Positions 1 through 12,334 of a DNA stretch of 64,000 bases are shown here, one piece after another; positions within the stretch are counted from its first letter, which is position 1; each line of letters opens with the position of its first letter. Made by a program: the position numbers and the translations under genes. Location: contig CALZFC010000035.1 in assembly GCA_945643635.1 (NCBI GenBank), forward strand, positions 662,501 to 726,500. Direction: 5' to 3'. Source of the stretch: Allodiplogaster sudhausi (Eukaryota; Nematoda; Chromadorea; Rhabditida; Diplogasteridae). The notes below the pieces were generated by a model. The model saw only the letters and a program-made list of their open reading frames with translations. It did not search any database and was not told the DNA's origin.

Positions 1-689
1 ACAGAAGAGAGAGAGAGAGAGAGACAAACGTCTAGCCCAACTTGGTTGTGCATACATATACCTAAGAATGTGGTATGTAAGCTACAATATTTCCCTCAGG
101 CTAGATGGCGAACCTCCCCGACAAATGGACCAGATCTCATTACCATCGCAACTTTCCGTCTCAGACAGTTGTATACAGTTCGCTCAAATACTTACATACT
201 GTATCAATTACTTTCGCTTCATCTCTTCTTTGTTTCTTTTGGATTTCTTCAGCGCCTTCTCTTCATTTTCTAGGAGACGATTTCCGTATGTTCATATGTA
301 TATATTTTAATTTTACCTATGTACATACATATATAATACATTTGTTCTGCCATGAAATCATCGCATCCTTTGAATGTACTCATATGTGCCACCAATTTTG
401 CCCTTTTGTCAATCTCTCTTCCACACTGATTCCTCCCTTTTAAAATAGCGGCGTCCTTCTGTTTCTTGTGTCTTTGCATGAATCATCCATTTACACGCTC
501 TTTTTCTCCTCTTCTTCTTCTTCTTCACTCATCACGCCTCTTCCTGAATGCTGATTCATCCACGCGACTGCATTGGGAAAAAGTTGGAAGAAAAAAGAAA
601 TCGCTTCGGCTAATTCTGTGATTTTGTCACACGAATGAGAACGTCTGCAAGAAATGACTGCGAGGTGAACAGAAGAACAATTGGTAGAG

Positions 690-731
690 AGAGAGAGGGG
701 GGATGAGACTTAGAACGATAGGGAACGAGAG

Positions 732-770
<39 letters not shown>

Positions 771-854
771 AAAGTCGAGAAAGTTGAGAAAGTCGAGAAA
801 ATAGCGGAAGTAGAGAGCGAGAGAGATAGAGAGAGTGAGTGAGAGACAAAGAGA

Positions 855-899
<45 letters not shown>
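690..899. repeat. (GA)n microsatellite
   Basis: Nearly pure purine tract of GA dinucleotides with interspersed AGTCGAGAA-type variants. It faces a CT tract about 240 bp further on, so the two can pair as an inverted repeat. Confidence 0.9.
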
Positions 900-902
<3 letters not shown>

Positions 903-1127
903 TGCCCCTCATAAATTCTGCCTTCTTCAACACGCGCGCGTGTGTTTGCCTTTTCATTTTCCAGAGGGTCGCACACTTGCAAAGAAAAGAAGAAGAAGAA
1001 GAAAAAATGTGCAGAGATGGACGTGTTCTAAATTCTGAAATCGGATCAATCAATTTCTTTGCATTACGATTGCATCATGCCATTCGGTCTTTCATTTCAG
1101 ACTTTTTTAAAGTTCCCCCTCTTTCTA

Positions 1128-1135
<8 letters not shown>

Positions 1136-1187
<52 letters not shown>

Positions 1188-1209
1188 ATCTCTCCTCTCT
1201 CTCTATCTT

Positions 1210-1247
<38 letters not shown>
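1136..1247. repeat. (CT)n microsatellite
   Basis: Pyrimidine tract of CT dinucleotides with TTTCTC variants, ending about 45 bp before the left terminus of the DNA transposon. Confidence 0.9.
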
Positions 1248-1249
<2 letters not shown>

Positions 1250-1291
1250 CTCTCGCTCTCGTGCAATGCAATCTCCCCACTCCTATCCTTA

Positions 1292-1545
1292 CACACAGAA
1301 AACGATGTGACACGGGATGTCACAATTTGATGTCACAATAATGTACCGATTTTACTTCGGTACATATGTGTTCCACCCCATGTCACAATTTATGTTCCAA
1401 AAAATTGTGACCTCCAGTGAAACAGAAATGTGACGCGCCATGTCACAATTTTCGAGCGGTGGAGGGCAGCGTATCCCAGCAAAAATGTGACATTGCATGT
1501 CACAATTAGGCGGCAGCACATAAATTGTGACATGCTCCCACCGTT
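1292..1545. repeat. left terminal and subterminal repeats of the transposon
   Basis: After the terminal CACACAGAAAA come about ten copies of an octamer-like motif, ATGTGAC or its complement GTCACA(A)TT, in both orientations and at irregular spacing. A palindromic GTACCGATTTTACTTCGGTAC lies among them. In CACTA-type elements such subterminal arrays are the binding sites of an element-encoded protein; that role here is inferred. Confidence 0.75.
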
Positions 1546-2067
1546 AGCTCCGCCCCTTTTGCTCTCCCTCCCCCTTCATCCATTCTTCGAATTAGTGATT
1601 CATTTACTATTATGCATGCCACTGGCATTTAATAACAAGAAGAATTATTCATTAAGTTAGTGAGACCTTCAAAAGATTACAGTAACAACTCAACACATTC
1701 ACAAGGAAACAGTAACAACTAACACACTTACAAGATAACCGCGCCGAGTTAAATGAATTTGGGCTACTTAATCATGATAAAATTGAGTTACTGGTCATAA
1801 AACGACAAGAATTAATACATTCTGTAAAGACTGTTTTTCTTAGAAGGATATGTCTATGTTACCAGTTACTTTCTGAATGAATCTTGGAAATAAAAATTCG
1901 ATAGTTCTAAAATGAAAGAAACGTATAGCATGAAAGCAAGTTAAAAAATGAAACAATCTTTTACTAAGATGAAAGAATGTTCTCAAGTGAAATAAACTCA
2001 AGTAAAAGAAAATTTTCAGATGTAAGAGTCAACAAAAAAATGTGATCTAATGAGATCAGACTGGCCT

Positions 2068-5053
2068 CTATTCGGCCATAATGGCCTCCAACTTGCGGTA
2101 GATGAGCCCTGCATCTCTTGACATGGGCTCCGGAATGCCGAGCAGATTCGCAAGAAGGGACAGCTCTTGTTTCACTTCGTGTGGGTACTCGAGGTCGAAC
2201 AACCAGAAGCAAGCGAGGTAGGAGAGAAGCGCATGGGCAAGGTCTCCAGAAACCTGCAGCATGCGTATTATAAAGCAGGTAAAAAATAAATAAAAAAGCT
2301 ATGAGTATAAGAATTTTTTTTAATTTGTTAAAATTAAATTTTTTAATTTGTTAAAATTACATTTCAACTTTTTTTTTTAACAAAACATGACTGACGGTTA
2401 CATCGACTCCCTCAAGAGCGATGATGAACTTGGCAGAGACATCACCGTATGCGACTATCACCGGCTGCCGGATGCCCTCATTCTTGAGTTGATCAAGAGC
2501 CGACGACGCAGAATGATGTGCCTAAGCAGCATAGTTTACACTCCTCTCGCTGTATCGTCTCTCTTTCTCGCTCCTTTTCACTCACAAGATAAGAAAAAGG
2601 CAACAGGAAACTAATGTCACTTAACTTATAAGCAATAGGTAGATATTGATTGGGAATTTGAATTGTAATAAATAACGGACCAGGAAGCGATTGTAGACGA
2701 ACTTGACACGAGATGGCTTCTTCTTTTTGTCTGTATGCTCGAACAGTGCCAGCATGTTGAGTAAGAACTCGAATGTAGCGAAATCTGAGGCATACAATTA
2801 TTCTCTTTTTAACAGTTCGATGAATAGTTTGGAAATACAATTGAACCTGGGTTACAAAGATAAATACTTAGTACACATGGATGCATTTTTTTCGATAACT
2901 CAAAACTTTATAAGGTTGAGAATACCGAACCATTTGTTCCAGGCGGGAAGGCGTTCGCTTCAACAAGAGATCTTCTCTTCGCTTCGGATATTACGCGCAG
3001 GGCACGCTGAGACATTGCCGGCGCAATCTTCTCTTGCAATCTCCGTGGAAAGTCTCCCGCGGAAGCGCACTTTGACGCGATGAAGTCATCGACAATCTGC
3101 AAGCAAATTCAAAAGTATATTTGTCTAATGTGAATTCCAAAAATTTTGTTCTAAACTCAAGCCATAGAGCAAGAAATAACTCATGTAAGTATAGACAAAT
3201 TATTTAAATGTAAAACAAAATCCGACAAATAAAAAATCACATACGTAACGGGACTGCGCGTAGAAGGAGTAACGTGTCATTGTTGCTCGCGGAGGATTGT
3301 TCTGGCAAAAGCGTATACGACAGTTTCTAAAAAAAATTATATATCGCCATTTGTGAGAGAGCTGCTACTAGTAGTAGAATTTTACATTTTAATCTAAAGA
3401 CTCTCTTATATATGACAAAATGAAATATCTGTATAACTTTAAAGACTCGAGAGACAAAAACCTCTTCTGCTTAAGGAGTTCGAGGTGCTCGACAGAGCCG
3501 TGTATCAAGTTGTTAATTCGCTTAAACAAAAGGTTTTGTAATGCCTTTAATTTTCAAAATATAACAGTATCTTGTAGAGCTTTAACTGACATTTAAATGA
3601 TCGTCAGTTTCTCTCTCCTCCTCGTTATCCGAAGAAGCAAGCCACTCTCGGCTGCCTGCTTTCTTCTTGTACTCTCTGATGGGCTGTGATAGCAAGCTTC
3701 TTTTTCCAAGAAGAGATCTGACCCGCCTAACGCGGCATTCGACAAGTCCCTTGTGGCTGTCGATGAAGGCATCCTGAAATGCTTTCTGTAGTTACATCAG
3801 AGAAAATTCAGGTAACTAGCAATGCGTTATCGAGTCTTTCAAATTTCATAATGATCTTCATTCAGTTAAAAACTGTTGTGTAGAAAAAAAGGTTGCTAAC
3901 TATAGAACAGTTGGGGTATCCTGCGAATAGATGCGTAACGAAGCTCCGCGTCTCTTTCGGGGATGGTTTTTCTCTGCTAAAAAAGTGCGGTAAAATATCA
4001 GTTGTTCAAGAGTTGAAAACTAGCGTGTCAGCGTATGTCAGCAGAAAGTCGGCGATCCTTCTCGTAAGCAGGCAGCGGCCAACCCTGTCGTCCGAAATGT
4101 CATACGACGGGTCATCTTGTAGCCTCTTGAGGAATGGAGCTCCTTGCTTGCCAACCAATAACTTCTCAAAGCTGCATTTCAAAAGGCGCTGGTTCAGACG
4201 ATGGTAGAAGGGGTCTTAAACGCATACGTTTACTTGTTTAAAAGGAAAATTAATTAGAAATCTGCTTGCGCCGAGTTTTGCTTGCATACTAAAGGATACA
4301 ACAGACAAAAGTGCAGTTTACTAAACAGAAATTTAAAGGCCTGCCTGTGTACATCGTCCGATCTGGAACTGCCGAGGGAGTTCTGACCAACGGTGACTCC
4401 GAGCGAACTTGAGGTGTCGAGGGATGAGAAATCGCTAAGTAAATTAAATGAATTACTAGCTGCGCTTACAATCTGAGTATGATTTACCTCCAAGCTCTTC
4501 AAGATCGCGATCTTTGTCGACTTCTCTCTCACAAGGGTTAGCATCTTCAACATCAACTGAAAATTCATGAATCTAAGATATGAGCATTCATTTTAGTATA
4601 ACCTTGCTCCGCTCGAGTATCATCAGGAAAAACTGCGTTTTTCTCCCACGAGAGCGCAGTCGGATTGGTTGGCGAAAGGGACTCATTTTTTGCCAGGAAT
4701 GTGGAAGAAATCGAGAGGGATAGCTCCTGGCTGTTCATCGTAGTCGAAGTTGCCGGACTCTGAGAAGTGATCCACGTAAAAATATACTCATTTAGAGAGA
4801 TAGGCAATCGGTAAACCTCGAGTAAGCTTCCTGTTGCTATGTAATGTGCGTGTGGCGCCGCAACAACTTGAGAGGGGTGAACGTCTATCATACGCTGAGG
4901 AGTGTTGAGCTGCAGCCTGACATTTGTCAGAGGGGAGCCAGTCCGTGTACTCACATATTGCTTGACTTGTGCAATGGTCTCGAAGTAGCAGTCCTCTTCG
5001 CCCAAACACTCGGGCTCAGGAGCACCCGCTTCCAACAGAATGGTTAGACGCAT
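2068..5053 (-). CDS. second gene of the DNA transposon, 12 exons, about 554 aa
   Basis: Exons, in transcript order: 5053-4817, 4759-4603, 4556-4488, 4434-4327, 4214-4021, 3773-3591 (3785 possible), 3520-3462, 3326-3245, 3096-2931, 2784-2681, 2521-2402, 2253-2068. All phases agree and no stop interrupts. The N-terminus (about 80 residues, starting MRLTILLEAGAPEPE) resembles a ubiquitin-like or PB1-like domain. A Ser/Thr-rich stretch follows, then a basic region (DSHKGLVECRVRRVRSLLGK, EYKKKAGSREW) and a helical C-terminal half (QPVIVAYGDVSAKFIIALEG, then LSYLACFWLFDLEYPHEVK). From memory, similar two-part unnamed proteins accompany this transposase type in cnidarian and fish genomes; function unknown. 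It lies 3' of the transposase gene on the same strand. The exon 4 donor (GTTTAG) is the weakest junction. Confidence 0.7.
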
Positions 5054-5173
5054 TGGGTCTAACGCTAAAGATCACACTAACTAGGAAATAAATCATGCAA
5101 ATGATCACATATTCGTGAGCCGTCGTAAATAACGGGATAAATTGAAATATTGATCTTCAGATCAAAGTATTTG

Positions 5174-5179
5174 TTTATT
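5174..5179 (-). promoter_or_regulatory. polyadenylation signal of the transposase gene
   Basis: AATAAA on the minus strand, 25 nt after the transposase stop codon. It supports separate 3'-end formation for gene 1, so the two transposon genes are probably separate transcription units. Confidence 0.55.
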
Positions 5180-5204
5180 GCTAAGAGAAAATAACGAAAA
5201 TATT

Positions 5205-8200
5205 CTAGCAGTGGCAGAGGGCGTGTCTTGGCATGAAAGCGGTCTCATTTCCCTCGGGGTAGCCGTCAAGAGGCAGTGGATCAAAAAGTTCCTTGAAAAA
5301 GACAGTTGTGATCGCTCCAGATGCGGTGAAGAAGCAACATTGTCTGCTGTCATCAAATCGAGCGGGATGTCCGATCTTTGCAACGATCTTCCATGTTTGT
5401 TCCGTGAATGCGAAGCAATCGATCTGGGCAGGAACAAAGCTGCTACTCTTGTTCAGCAAAACGATGTCTCCCGACTTGTAGAGTGTCCCGTGATGCTGGA
5501 GTAGGAGAGTGCACTTCACCCGTCGTTCCTTCAGAACTGCCCGTGCGAGCGCTGACACTTGATGTTGCTCGATTCCTTTTCCGGGAACGAATTCCACCTC
5601 CTTCTGAAGACGTAGTGCCCAAAGAGTGCGCTGGATGTGAGTTGCGAACGTGCACGGCAGACACGTGAAGTTCCTTGTAATGTAGGACCGTCGCTTGACG
5701 TACGCATTCAGTTGCTCGAATTGCAGAGTACTCAGTTGTCCAACTGGCCCTAGAGAACGAATCGCAGCTGCATAGTGCAGCAACGCGTGCGTCTTGTAGA
5801 TGGGCCTGGACGAATGGGCTGCAGCTGCGCGAGAGGGCGGAATGTCCAGAGGGACAACTCGCCAAGCAAGAGACACGTATTCCTCGGCCGTAGAACGTAC
5901 CAAATCAATGTCGCCAGATGTCAACTCGAATGAGCAGAGAAGGCGACTCAACTCGGAAAAGCGCTGGAACAGAAGCCGGATCTCAGGTTCCGCAACCATT
6001 ACGTCCAACGGGAAGAGAAATGGGACGAGCCGAATGAGAAATGCTGTGTCGGCTGCCTTTTGCCCGGACACAGGGTCACCTTGCGAAACATCGGCCGGGA
6101 TTGGGTTGATTGTGCAGCTGCTGTCGACTCGCCCAGTAGCAAAGGCACATAACTTATCGTTGATATCCTTGAGCGGAAGTCCATTCCGAATGATGGCCCG
6201 AATGACCACTCCTAGAAGACGGCAGCTCTCGCCCTCGTACAAGTCGTGGGCGATATCACAGTAGGCATCCTCCGACACGTGGTATCCCGTAATGCCGTTG
6301 AGTGGCGAATCCCCCATCACGCCAAAAGCAGGAGGGCCGTTCGCTTGATACCTTAAGTTATCGCTTAAATTCATCCTATCTCCGATCAACGACAAAGGAA
6401 CCGACCACGCCAAAGTCCGTAATTGGCAGTCCTTCTCTAGGTGAACGGCTCCAAAGTCGCGGTAGTTGGTCAAGCAGTGACGGCAAGGGAAACCTCCGGA
6501 AAAGCACGTCTGCATCTGGCGGACTTGGTTTAGTGCCAGGTTATCACCAAGAACCGAGTGCAGCCAAGGGTAGACGACAACGCTTCGCCCTCTCCACGAC
6601 ACCATGATTCCGTTTTCGTAGAGTACGTTCAACTCTACCTAAGAAGTTAAACTAATTGTTGATCTTTATTTACAACTTTTACGCTTTTTTAAAAATTTTA
6701 CTTCAAATATATTACGGCACCTTGAAGCTTTCTAGAAGAGGCTTGTAGCCATAAGCCTTGTGATCAGACCCGTACGATGTCGCGTAGAGAAACCTAAAGC
6801 ATTTACTTGAAGAACTGCTTTTTTTATTTTAGCATTTTGACACTTACTTCCATTTATGTAGACACGAAGCATGCCGTCTCAGTCCGGAAAAAGTGAAGAA
6901 CATCATGGTTTGAGAGTGGATAGACGACGCCTTTCGTAGACCACTTCCAGGGCAAACGTCATCGAGGTATACCACAATCGGAAGTAGTGGTTTCTTCGTT
7001 CTGGAGGTAGCGTCACGAAACCGTTGCCCGTCCAGTGGAGACAGGAAATTCCCCCTTCCGAATGGCTCCATTTCTAACACCTGAAAAGCATACAGATTCT
7101 ATATACTTCAATGTAACACAAAATAGCGATAAACCTGTTGAAATTCCACGTTCCGAAAGGCCGCTTCTATCGAATCCTTCAGTGGGACAATGTAGAACTT
7201 GCACGGTCGATCGACACGACTCTGCTTCCCATCCAAGTCGCGTACGGGGACAGTCATCGTCCCCATTTGTCGAGGCAAAGGTTCAATGTAGTCCTGTTCT
7301 TGTCGAAGCGCAGCCTTCCTTCTGTATGATGTAGCAACGGTGTTCAGTGTCGCCATAAACTGATCGAAATGGGAGTCGTTCATGGCTCGAACGTTCTTAG
7401 CGATACGGCGAATCAGATCCACCATTTTATCCGTTTCCGACTCTGTTATTCCAATTCGGCTTGTGGAGGTGAGGATCTCGGCTCTAATCGTTTCGCAGAA
7501 GTTGGTCGAATCATCAGCTTCGAGCGCTTCCGAGTCGTCATTCTCATCGTCCTCCTCCTCCAGCTCAGTTGCAGATATGTCGCCGTCCAACTCCTCAACA
7601 TCCTCTTGAAGAGACGAGGCATCCATGTTGCCATTGTCAGCAACATCCACATCCATTGCACCATCGCTATCGCTGCTGTCGGAATAAAGACCCCTCATCA
7701 GAGCAGGATCTGAAGAGAAGACTTGCGATGTTCAATAGTGAGGTACTGTTATTACTTGTTTAAATTACTACTCACGTTGTTGGCTCAAGTGAACCCGCCA
7801 TGCTTGAAATCGTCCGAACTCAGATGAGCAAAAGCGGCAGTGATATTGATTTTCTCCAAGGTGTGACTGTTGACAATGCCGTTTTAAGTGGGCCAATGTA
7901 GGAAGCTCCTCCTCGCAGACGTCCGCTGGACAACGCATCGTTAAGATTCTAAACTGTAATTTGTTGTTTTCCTTTTTCATTAGATATTAACATTCAATGT
8001 TATCTTTCTATGTGCTCTTTCTTTCTATAGTTCTTGCAGCCTTGTATTCCTTTTTTCGTCTAAAACTTTCTTCCATAACTATATTGTTTTCTCTTAATAA
8101 TGAATTTTTTTTCTGTATGAATATTCTTAAGCATATAACATGCTTAACAAATATTGGATATTGTAACGTAATTAAAAACCAACTTTGTAACAGAAAAATA

Positions 8201-10473
8201 CAAATCACACGTTTGCATTTGTGCAATTCGTTAATTCTCAATTCGTTGTAACCAGTGGGTTGTGTTACAGTAGTTCATAGTAAACAAAAGAGTTGCCCAG
8301 AAAAAAATACTTTGTAAAAACTTTCAAATAACACTCTTACAATGGAGCGATTCGCTTATTTTCAATCAGTTGTAACTACTGGTTGGGTTACGGTAGTTTA
8401 TAGTAAACATAAAGGTGCCCAGAAAAATCCACTCAAAAAACTTACTCTTTTGAATAGGAACGCAATCGCTTATTCTCAATTACTTCAAGGAATTTACTTG
8501 CACAGACACATACAGAACAGATTGGGATACGGTACCTTTAAGAAATTAAACTTGTCCAGAAATTTATCACTTTCCATTTAAAATAAATCATTGGTACGGA
8601 TTCGCGAATTAATTCGCTCAAATTTCGTAAGGTTACGGTTCTGGGCAACTCTCCTGAAAATCAAGAACAGTTTCCCAGAAATGGGAGAAAATAAATACCT
8701 TTGAATATAATTTAAAAGTCAAAAGATATAAGCTTACATTCTCTAAACTTAGCGTAACTTCGCTAATCAATAGCAACTACAGCTTCGATAATTGTAATTG
8801 TAAGTCACATAAAGCACTTACAAAAGCATCTCAAGGTTTCAAGTAACTTTTCACTTGCACCAACAGTATTCCAATACTCGATAAGTTTAAGGACGAGAGT
8901 ACGGTATGTTAAATATTTAAAAAAAATAAGTTAAATCATATCCCACCTTGCTGCAAATGTCGCACCGGAACGGCTTCCGATCAGTGTGGTTGACGGCGTG
9001 TTGTTGGAGACCTGGAAAAAACTTACATTTGGAAATATTTCAGTTCAGAATATACAATGGTAATCCTGTATAAAATGTTGAGCAAAAAAGAAGCATTAAT
9101 TATTCGTCGTACCAAAATTTATTTTCTTTTTTTAAAATATACACATCGAGTTGGGTTACGGTACTTCTTAGAAAAGAAAAGAAAGAAACAAGAAAAGAAC
9201 AGTTTCGCTTATTTTAAATAAGTTATACAGAGCTGGTTTGATTACGGTTTTTTTTCTGGAAAACAAAAGAAACTTGCCCAGAAATTGAATTAACTACATA
9301 ACCGATAGGGTATAAAAAGGTATTGTCGATTTCACAGAATAATTCCTAATTTTGGGCATCATCCTGAGGGACAGATGGGCAGAAACAGCTAACAAACCTT
9401 GCTAATATTTAGGATCATCGACAGTGGCTTCTATTCCCTGATAATAACAACTACAAATTTCTAACCACGTTACCCTAGAATTGAAGACTAGACAATGTAT
9501 ATAAACATAACGAACCTTCGCAAGTCTGCGGCAGCTTCAGATGGCAGAAGCGCGGTCTGCGCGGAGATGCGATGTCTTCCAGCTCCGGTAGGAAGTCAGG
9601 GGAAGAGTGCGTACCGATTTTCTAAACAACGCATTATTTATATTTAAAATCTTTTGAATTGTATTATCCTGCTTTCAAAGTTAAGAAAAATAATAAACGT
9701 GGAATAGGTAATAACAAATGAACAAGGAAAAAAAATGTTCGGAACAAACTTTTCAATGTGTGGGAAAATGAGTTTTTTGTACTCTTAAAGAACAATAAAC
9801 GAACGAAACTTATTTAAAAGTCAAAGTTGTTAGACGAGTCTGAAAAGTTATCGTACCTGGACAAAAATGCAGCAGCTTAAGCGTTGAAGCTGCGCGGTGC
9901 GCGGTTGTTGGGTGGATTGGGCAAGAGAAATACTGAAAATATAAAATTGCTGAAATAAGTATACGAATTTCAACATGAAATATAAACGATAGTTAATGTA
10001 CCAATAAAGAGAAAACACATTAAATATTTAAATTCGTTGGGAAGAATGGCAGCATCAATTAACAGATGTATCAACTTATGAAGAAAAGAATTAAAAGCAA
10101 ACCACGCTCGGATGTCGAAAGAATTTGATCTTGCTGCGCGCGCCGACACGCTGTCTAGTTCCAGCAATCGCAGACAAGAAGGGCTAGCCTGATAATAAAA
10201 GAACAACGTTGCATATTCAGCATATTTAATAATGTTAATTTTATCACTCATTCGTGAGAAAAGAAGACAAAAGTGCTAACAATAAGGGAATAAAAACTGC
10301 AATAGAAACTTGCAAGAATAACCATTAACAAATCAGCTTTTTCATATCAATAGCGGGATGAATGAGTTAAACTTTTCAATTACTTACTATTAGAAGTTGA
10401 GTCTCCAGTTGTTGATCGAGAGCACAAAGAGCAGCTTGGCTAACTACGCGGCCCGGGGACTCTCGCTTTCTAA
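5205..10473 (-). CDS. C2H2 zinc-finger CACTA-like transposase, 10 exons, about 970 aa seen
   Basis: Exons, in order: 10473-10388, 10188-10103, 9932-9857, 9621-9516, 9011-8947, 7953-7776, 7709-7135, 7080-6848, 6793-6721, 6638-5205. Phases match throughout. Zinc-finger pairs appear as HAVNHTDRKPFRCDICSK, CPADVCEEE...HCQQSH and YHCRFCSSEF. An acidic Ser/Asp/Glu stretch follows, then the catalytic region: PIVVYLDDVCPGSG, VLGDNLALNQV, CRHCL and CDIAHDLYEGE. Known: animal transposases of this type carry a VVLYYDDF-like block, GDN and a (M)HDLLEG block. I align the two acidic blocks with the CDGFNPF and DLMH motifs of plant CACTA transposases. Expected role: nuclear cut-and-paste transposition, with fingers binding the element ends. 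The first exon with the start codon is not resolved; it lies between 10473 and the right terminus. Confidence 0.75.
8215..9290. repeat. degenerate tandem repeats in transposase introns
   Basis: At least five diverged copies of a block of roughly 110 bp share the order TTCGCTTATTNTCAAT, GTTGGGTTACGGTA, TAGTAAACA, GCCCAGAAA. They begin near 8215, 8345, 8455, 8590 and 9150 and occupy the introns either side of the exon at 8947-9011. Period and copy borders are approximate. Confidence 0.6.
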
Positions 10474-10564
10474 CTGAAACAAAAGAGCAGAATCGCTACG
10501 CTTACACGTTATAAATGTCATATCAAAAAGCGATTCAATATTACAAACATGAAATAAAAAAAGG

Positions 10565-10825
10565 ATAAGTTTTAAGTGTTTGTTAACCCGAGATTTTCTT
10601 CCGAAAATTAAACGTTCCGTTCAAATGATGATTCCGAATATTTTTTTAAACATGGTCGAAAGTGGTACAATGTCACATTTTCTGTTCTCGCATCGCCTCG
10701 TCCCTCCTTGCCACCAAAATGTGACATCCGTTGTCACAATTCTCTTCGGCGGCCGCTTGCGTGTCACATTTTTGGTCACAATTTTGGATGGAACATTAAT
10801 TGTGCGTCACATTTTTTTCTGTGTG
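10565..10825. repeat. right terminal and subterminal repeats of the transposon
   Basis: About six copies of GTCACATTTT / ATGTGACA in both orientations precede the terminal TTTTTTTCTGTGTG. The promoter and first exon of the transposase gene must lie within or next to this segment. Confidence 0.75.
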
Positions 10826-11156
10826 TATGCCAGACTCGTTTTCCCGCCATGTCGCTTATGTTATTGGCGCGCTTATCAATTTTATTCAATACATAATTTA
10901 TATTTGTGACATCAATAGTCTACTTAGTTTGTATATGTATGCATGAGCACATTTAAGCATACATAAATCACCTCTTTTCTCGAAAATGAGTATTAGACGA
11001 GGCTCTCATTCATTTTATTCCGATAAGCATATAAAACTTATATTGCAATAATAAATCATGAATGACGAGGGCACTGTGCTCATTTTCCTTTGATCTCTAC
11101 AGCATTGTGCAAACATAAACAATTGGCGAACGATGCAGTTTGATTTATCTCTTTCT

Positions 11157-11191
11157 TTCTATCTGTCTACTCTCTCTCTCTCTCCCTTTTC

Positions 11192-11232
<41 letters not shown>

Positions 11233-11590
11233 GTTATCCCTCTGCATAGCTCGATGTTGTCTCACTGAGAGGATACTTACTATGTGTGGATTTCAAGTGA
11301 AGTTGAATTTCTTGCTATTGTGAATAAATAAATTTTCTATGGCCATGTCTTTTAATCTTCTCTGTCACTCTCTTCCCACAGCTACCACATCTTATTCTTC
11401 TTTCATTATGTACATGTTATTCTCTTATTCTGTTTTATATTTGTCGCAGTTTCGTATTCTGCATTTAGATATATGTATCACTTGTCTCTTTCTCCCCAAC
11501 CTCTCTTTTTCTCTCACAATCAACGTTTATCGCTGTCTCTCCGTCTCCTTCGACCTCTCGCAACCATCTTTTTTTTTATCTCTATCATTC

Positions 11591-11627
<37 letters not shown>

Positions 11628-11655
11628 CTCTCTCTCTCACTCTCTCTCTCTCGCA
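11157..11655. repeat. CT microsatellites
   Basis: Two pyrimidine tracts of CT dinucleotides, at about 11157-11238 and 11575-11655, separated by unique sequence. Confidence 0.85.
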
Positions 11656-11804
11656 CAAACATGCATACCTAGTTAGATCCCGCACCTCTTGCGGACAGAT
11701 GCCCCTGCCCATCATTCCGTACTCTCACCCACCCAAATAGGTCGAAGTTGCGTGACCTCCTGCGGTTAAGATCTTCTTAGAAGAATGCCGATGGGTACGA
11801 AGTG

Positions 11805-11873
11805 AGAGAGAGAGAGCGAGAGAGAGGGTGAGAGAGGGAAAGATAGAGAGAGTGTGAGATAGAGGAAGAGAGA

Positions 11874-11916
<43 letters not shown>

Positions 11917-12155
11917 GTAGCCTCAAAAAGGAATGAGCGGCAATGGGAGAAAGAAGAAAATGAATAAGGGGAGTGGGTAGAGATGGAAAATTCCCGAAGA
12001 ACATCGTAATCACCCCCCAGGGCCACTCCATATTCATAAACAGAGAGAGAGAGAGAGAGATAGAGAGAGAGATAGAGAGAGTGAGAGAGGGAGAGAGAGA
12101 GGGAGTGAGAGAGAGGGAGAGAGTTGGAGGAAGAGAGAGGAAGATAGAGAGAGAG
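11805..12155. repeat. GA microsatellites
   Basis: Two purine tracts, about 11805-11913 and 12041-12155, in opposite strand polarity to the CT tracts just before them. Confidence 0.85.
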
Positions 12156-12334
12156 TAGGATTACTCAGACAATGTCAAGGCCCAGTAAGAGCAACAGAAA
12201 AACGTCGAATGCACATGCCTACGAATTCCTTATATTTATATAGGAGAAATAAATAAATAAATATATTCTCTTTTCACCAATTGCCTGTTTATTCAGCCCT
12301 GATACTTCTTTTCTTTAAGTAAATTTTTACTGCT

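Larger units (their letters stand above)
1..1290. other. non-coding region with microsatellites
   Basis: No exon with convincing splice sites or coding character was found on either strand. The segment starts with a short GA repeat, contains a purine-rich GA block (about 690-899) and a pyrimidine-rich CT block (about 1136-1247). The reading frames here translate to Ser-Leu or Arg-Glu runs and are microsatellite artefacts. It ends at the TA dinucleotide that flanks the large DNA transposon. Confidence 0.6.
1292..10825 (-). mobile_element. complete CACTA/CMC-like DNA transposon with two genes
   Basis: The left end reads CACACAGAAAA and the right end reads as its inverted match (TTTTTTTCTGTGTG on the plus strand). 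Each end is flanked by TA, which fits a 2-bp TA target duplication. Inside both ends are many direct and inverted copies of ATGTGAC/GTCACAATT (about ten on the left at 1305-1540, six on the right at 10671-10812), as in the subterminal repeats of CACTA elements. Two minus-strand multi-exon genes fill the interior and both read through without stop codons. Known: CMC (CACTA/Mirage/Chapaev) transposons have ends starting with CAC, and I recall a 2-bp duplication for Mirage. Inferred: an autonomous member of this group, possibly still intact. The ends do not read CACTA, so the exact superfamily is uncertain. Confidence 0.8.

Noticed and set aside
7108..7763. Plus-strand frames over the transposase exon at 7135-7709
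   Set aside because: They are antisense shadows of an exon whose acidic Ser/Asp/Glu sequence and splice phases fit the transposase gene.
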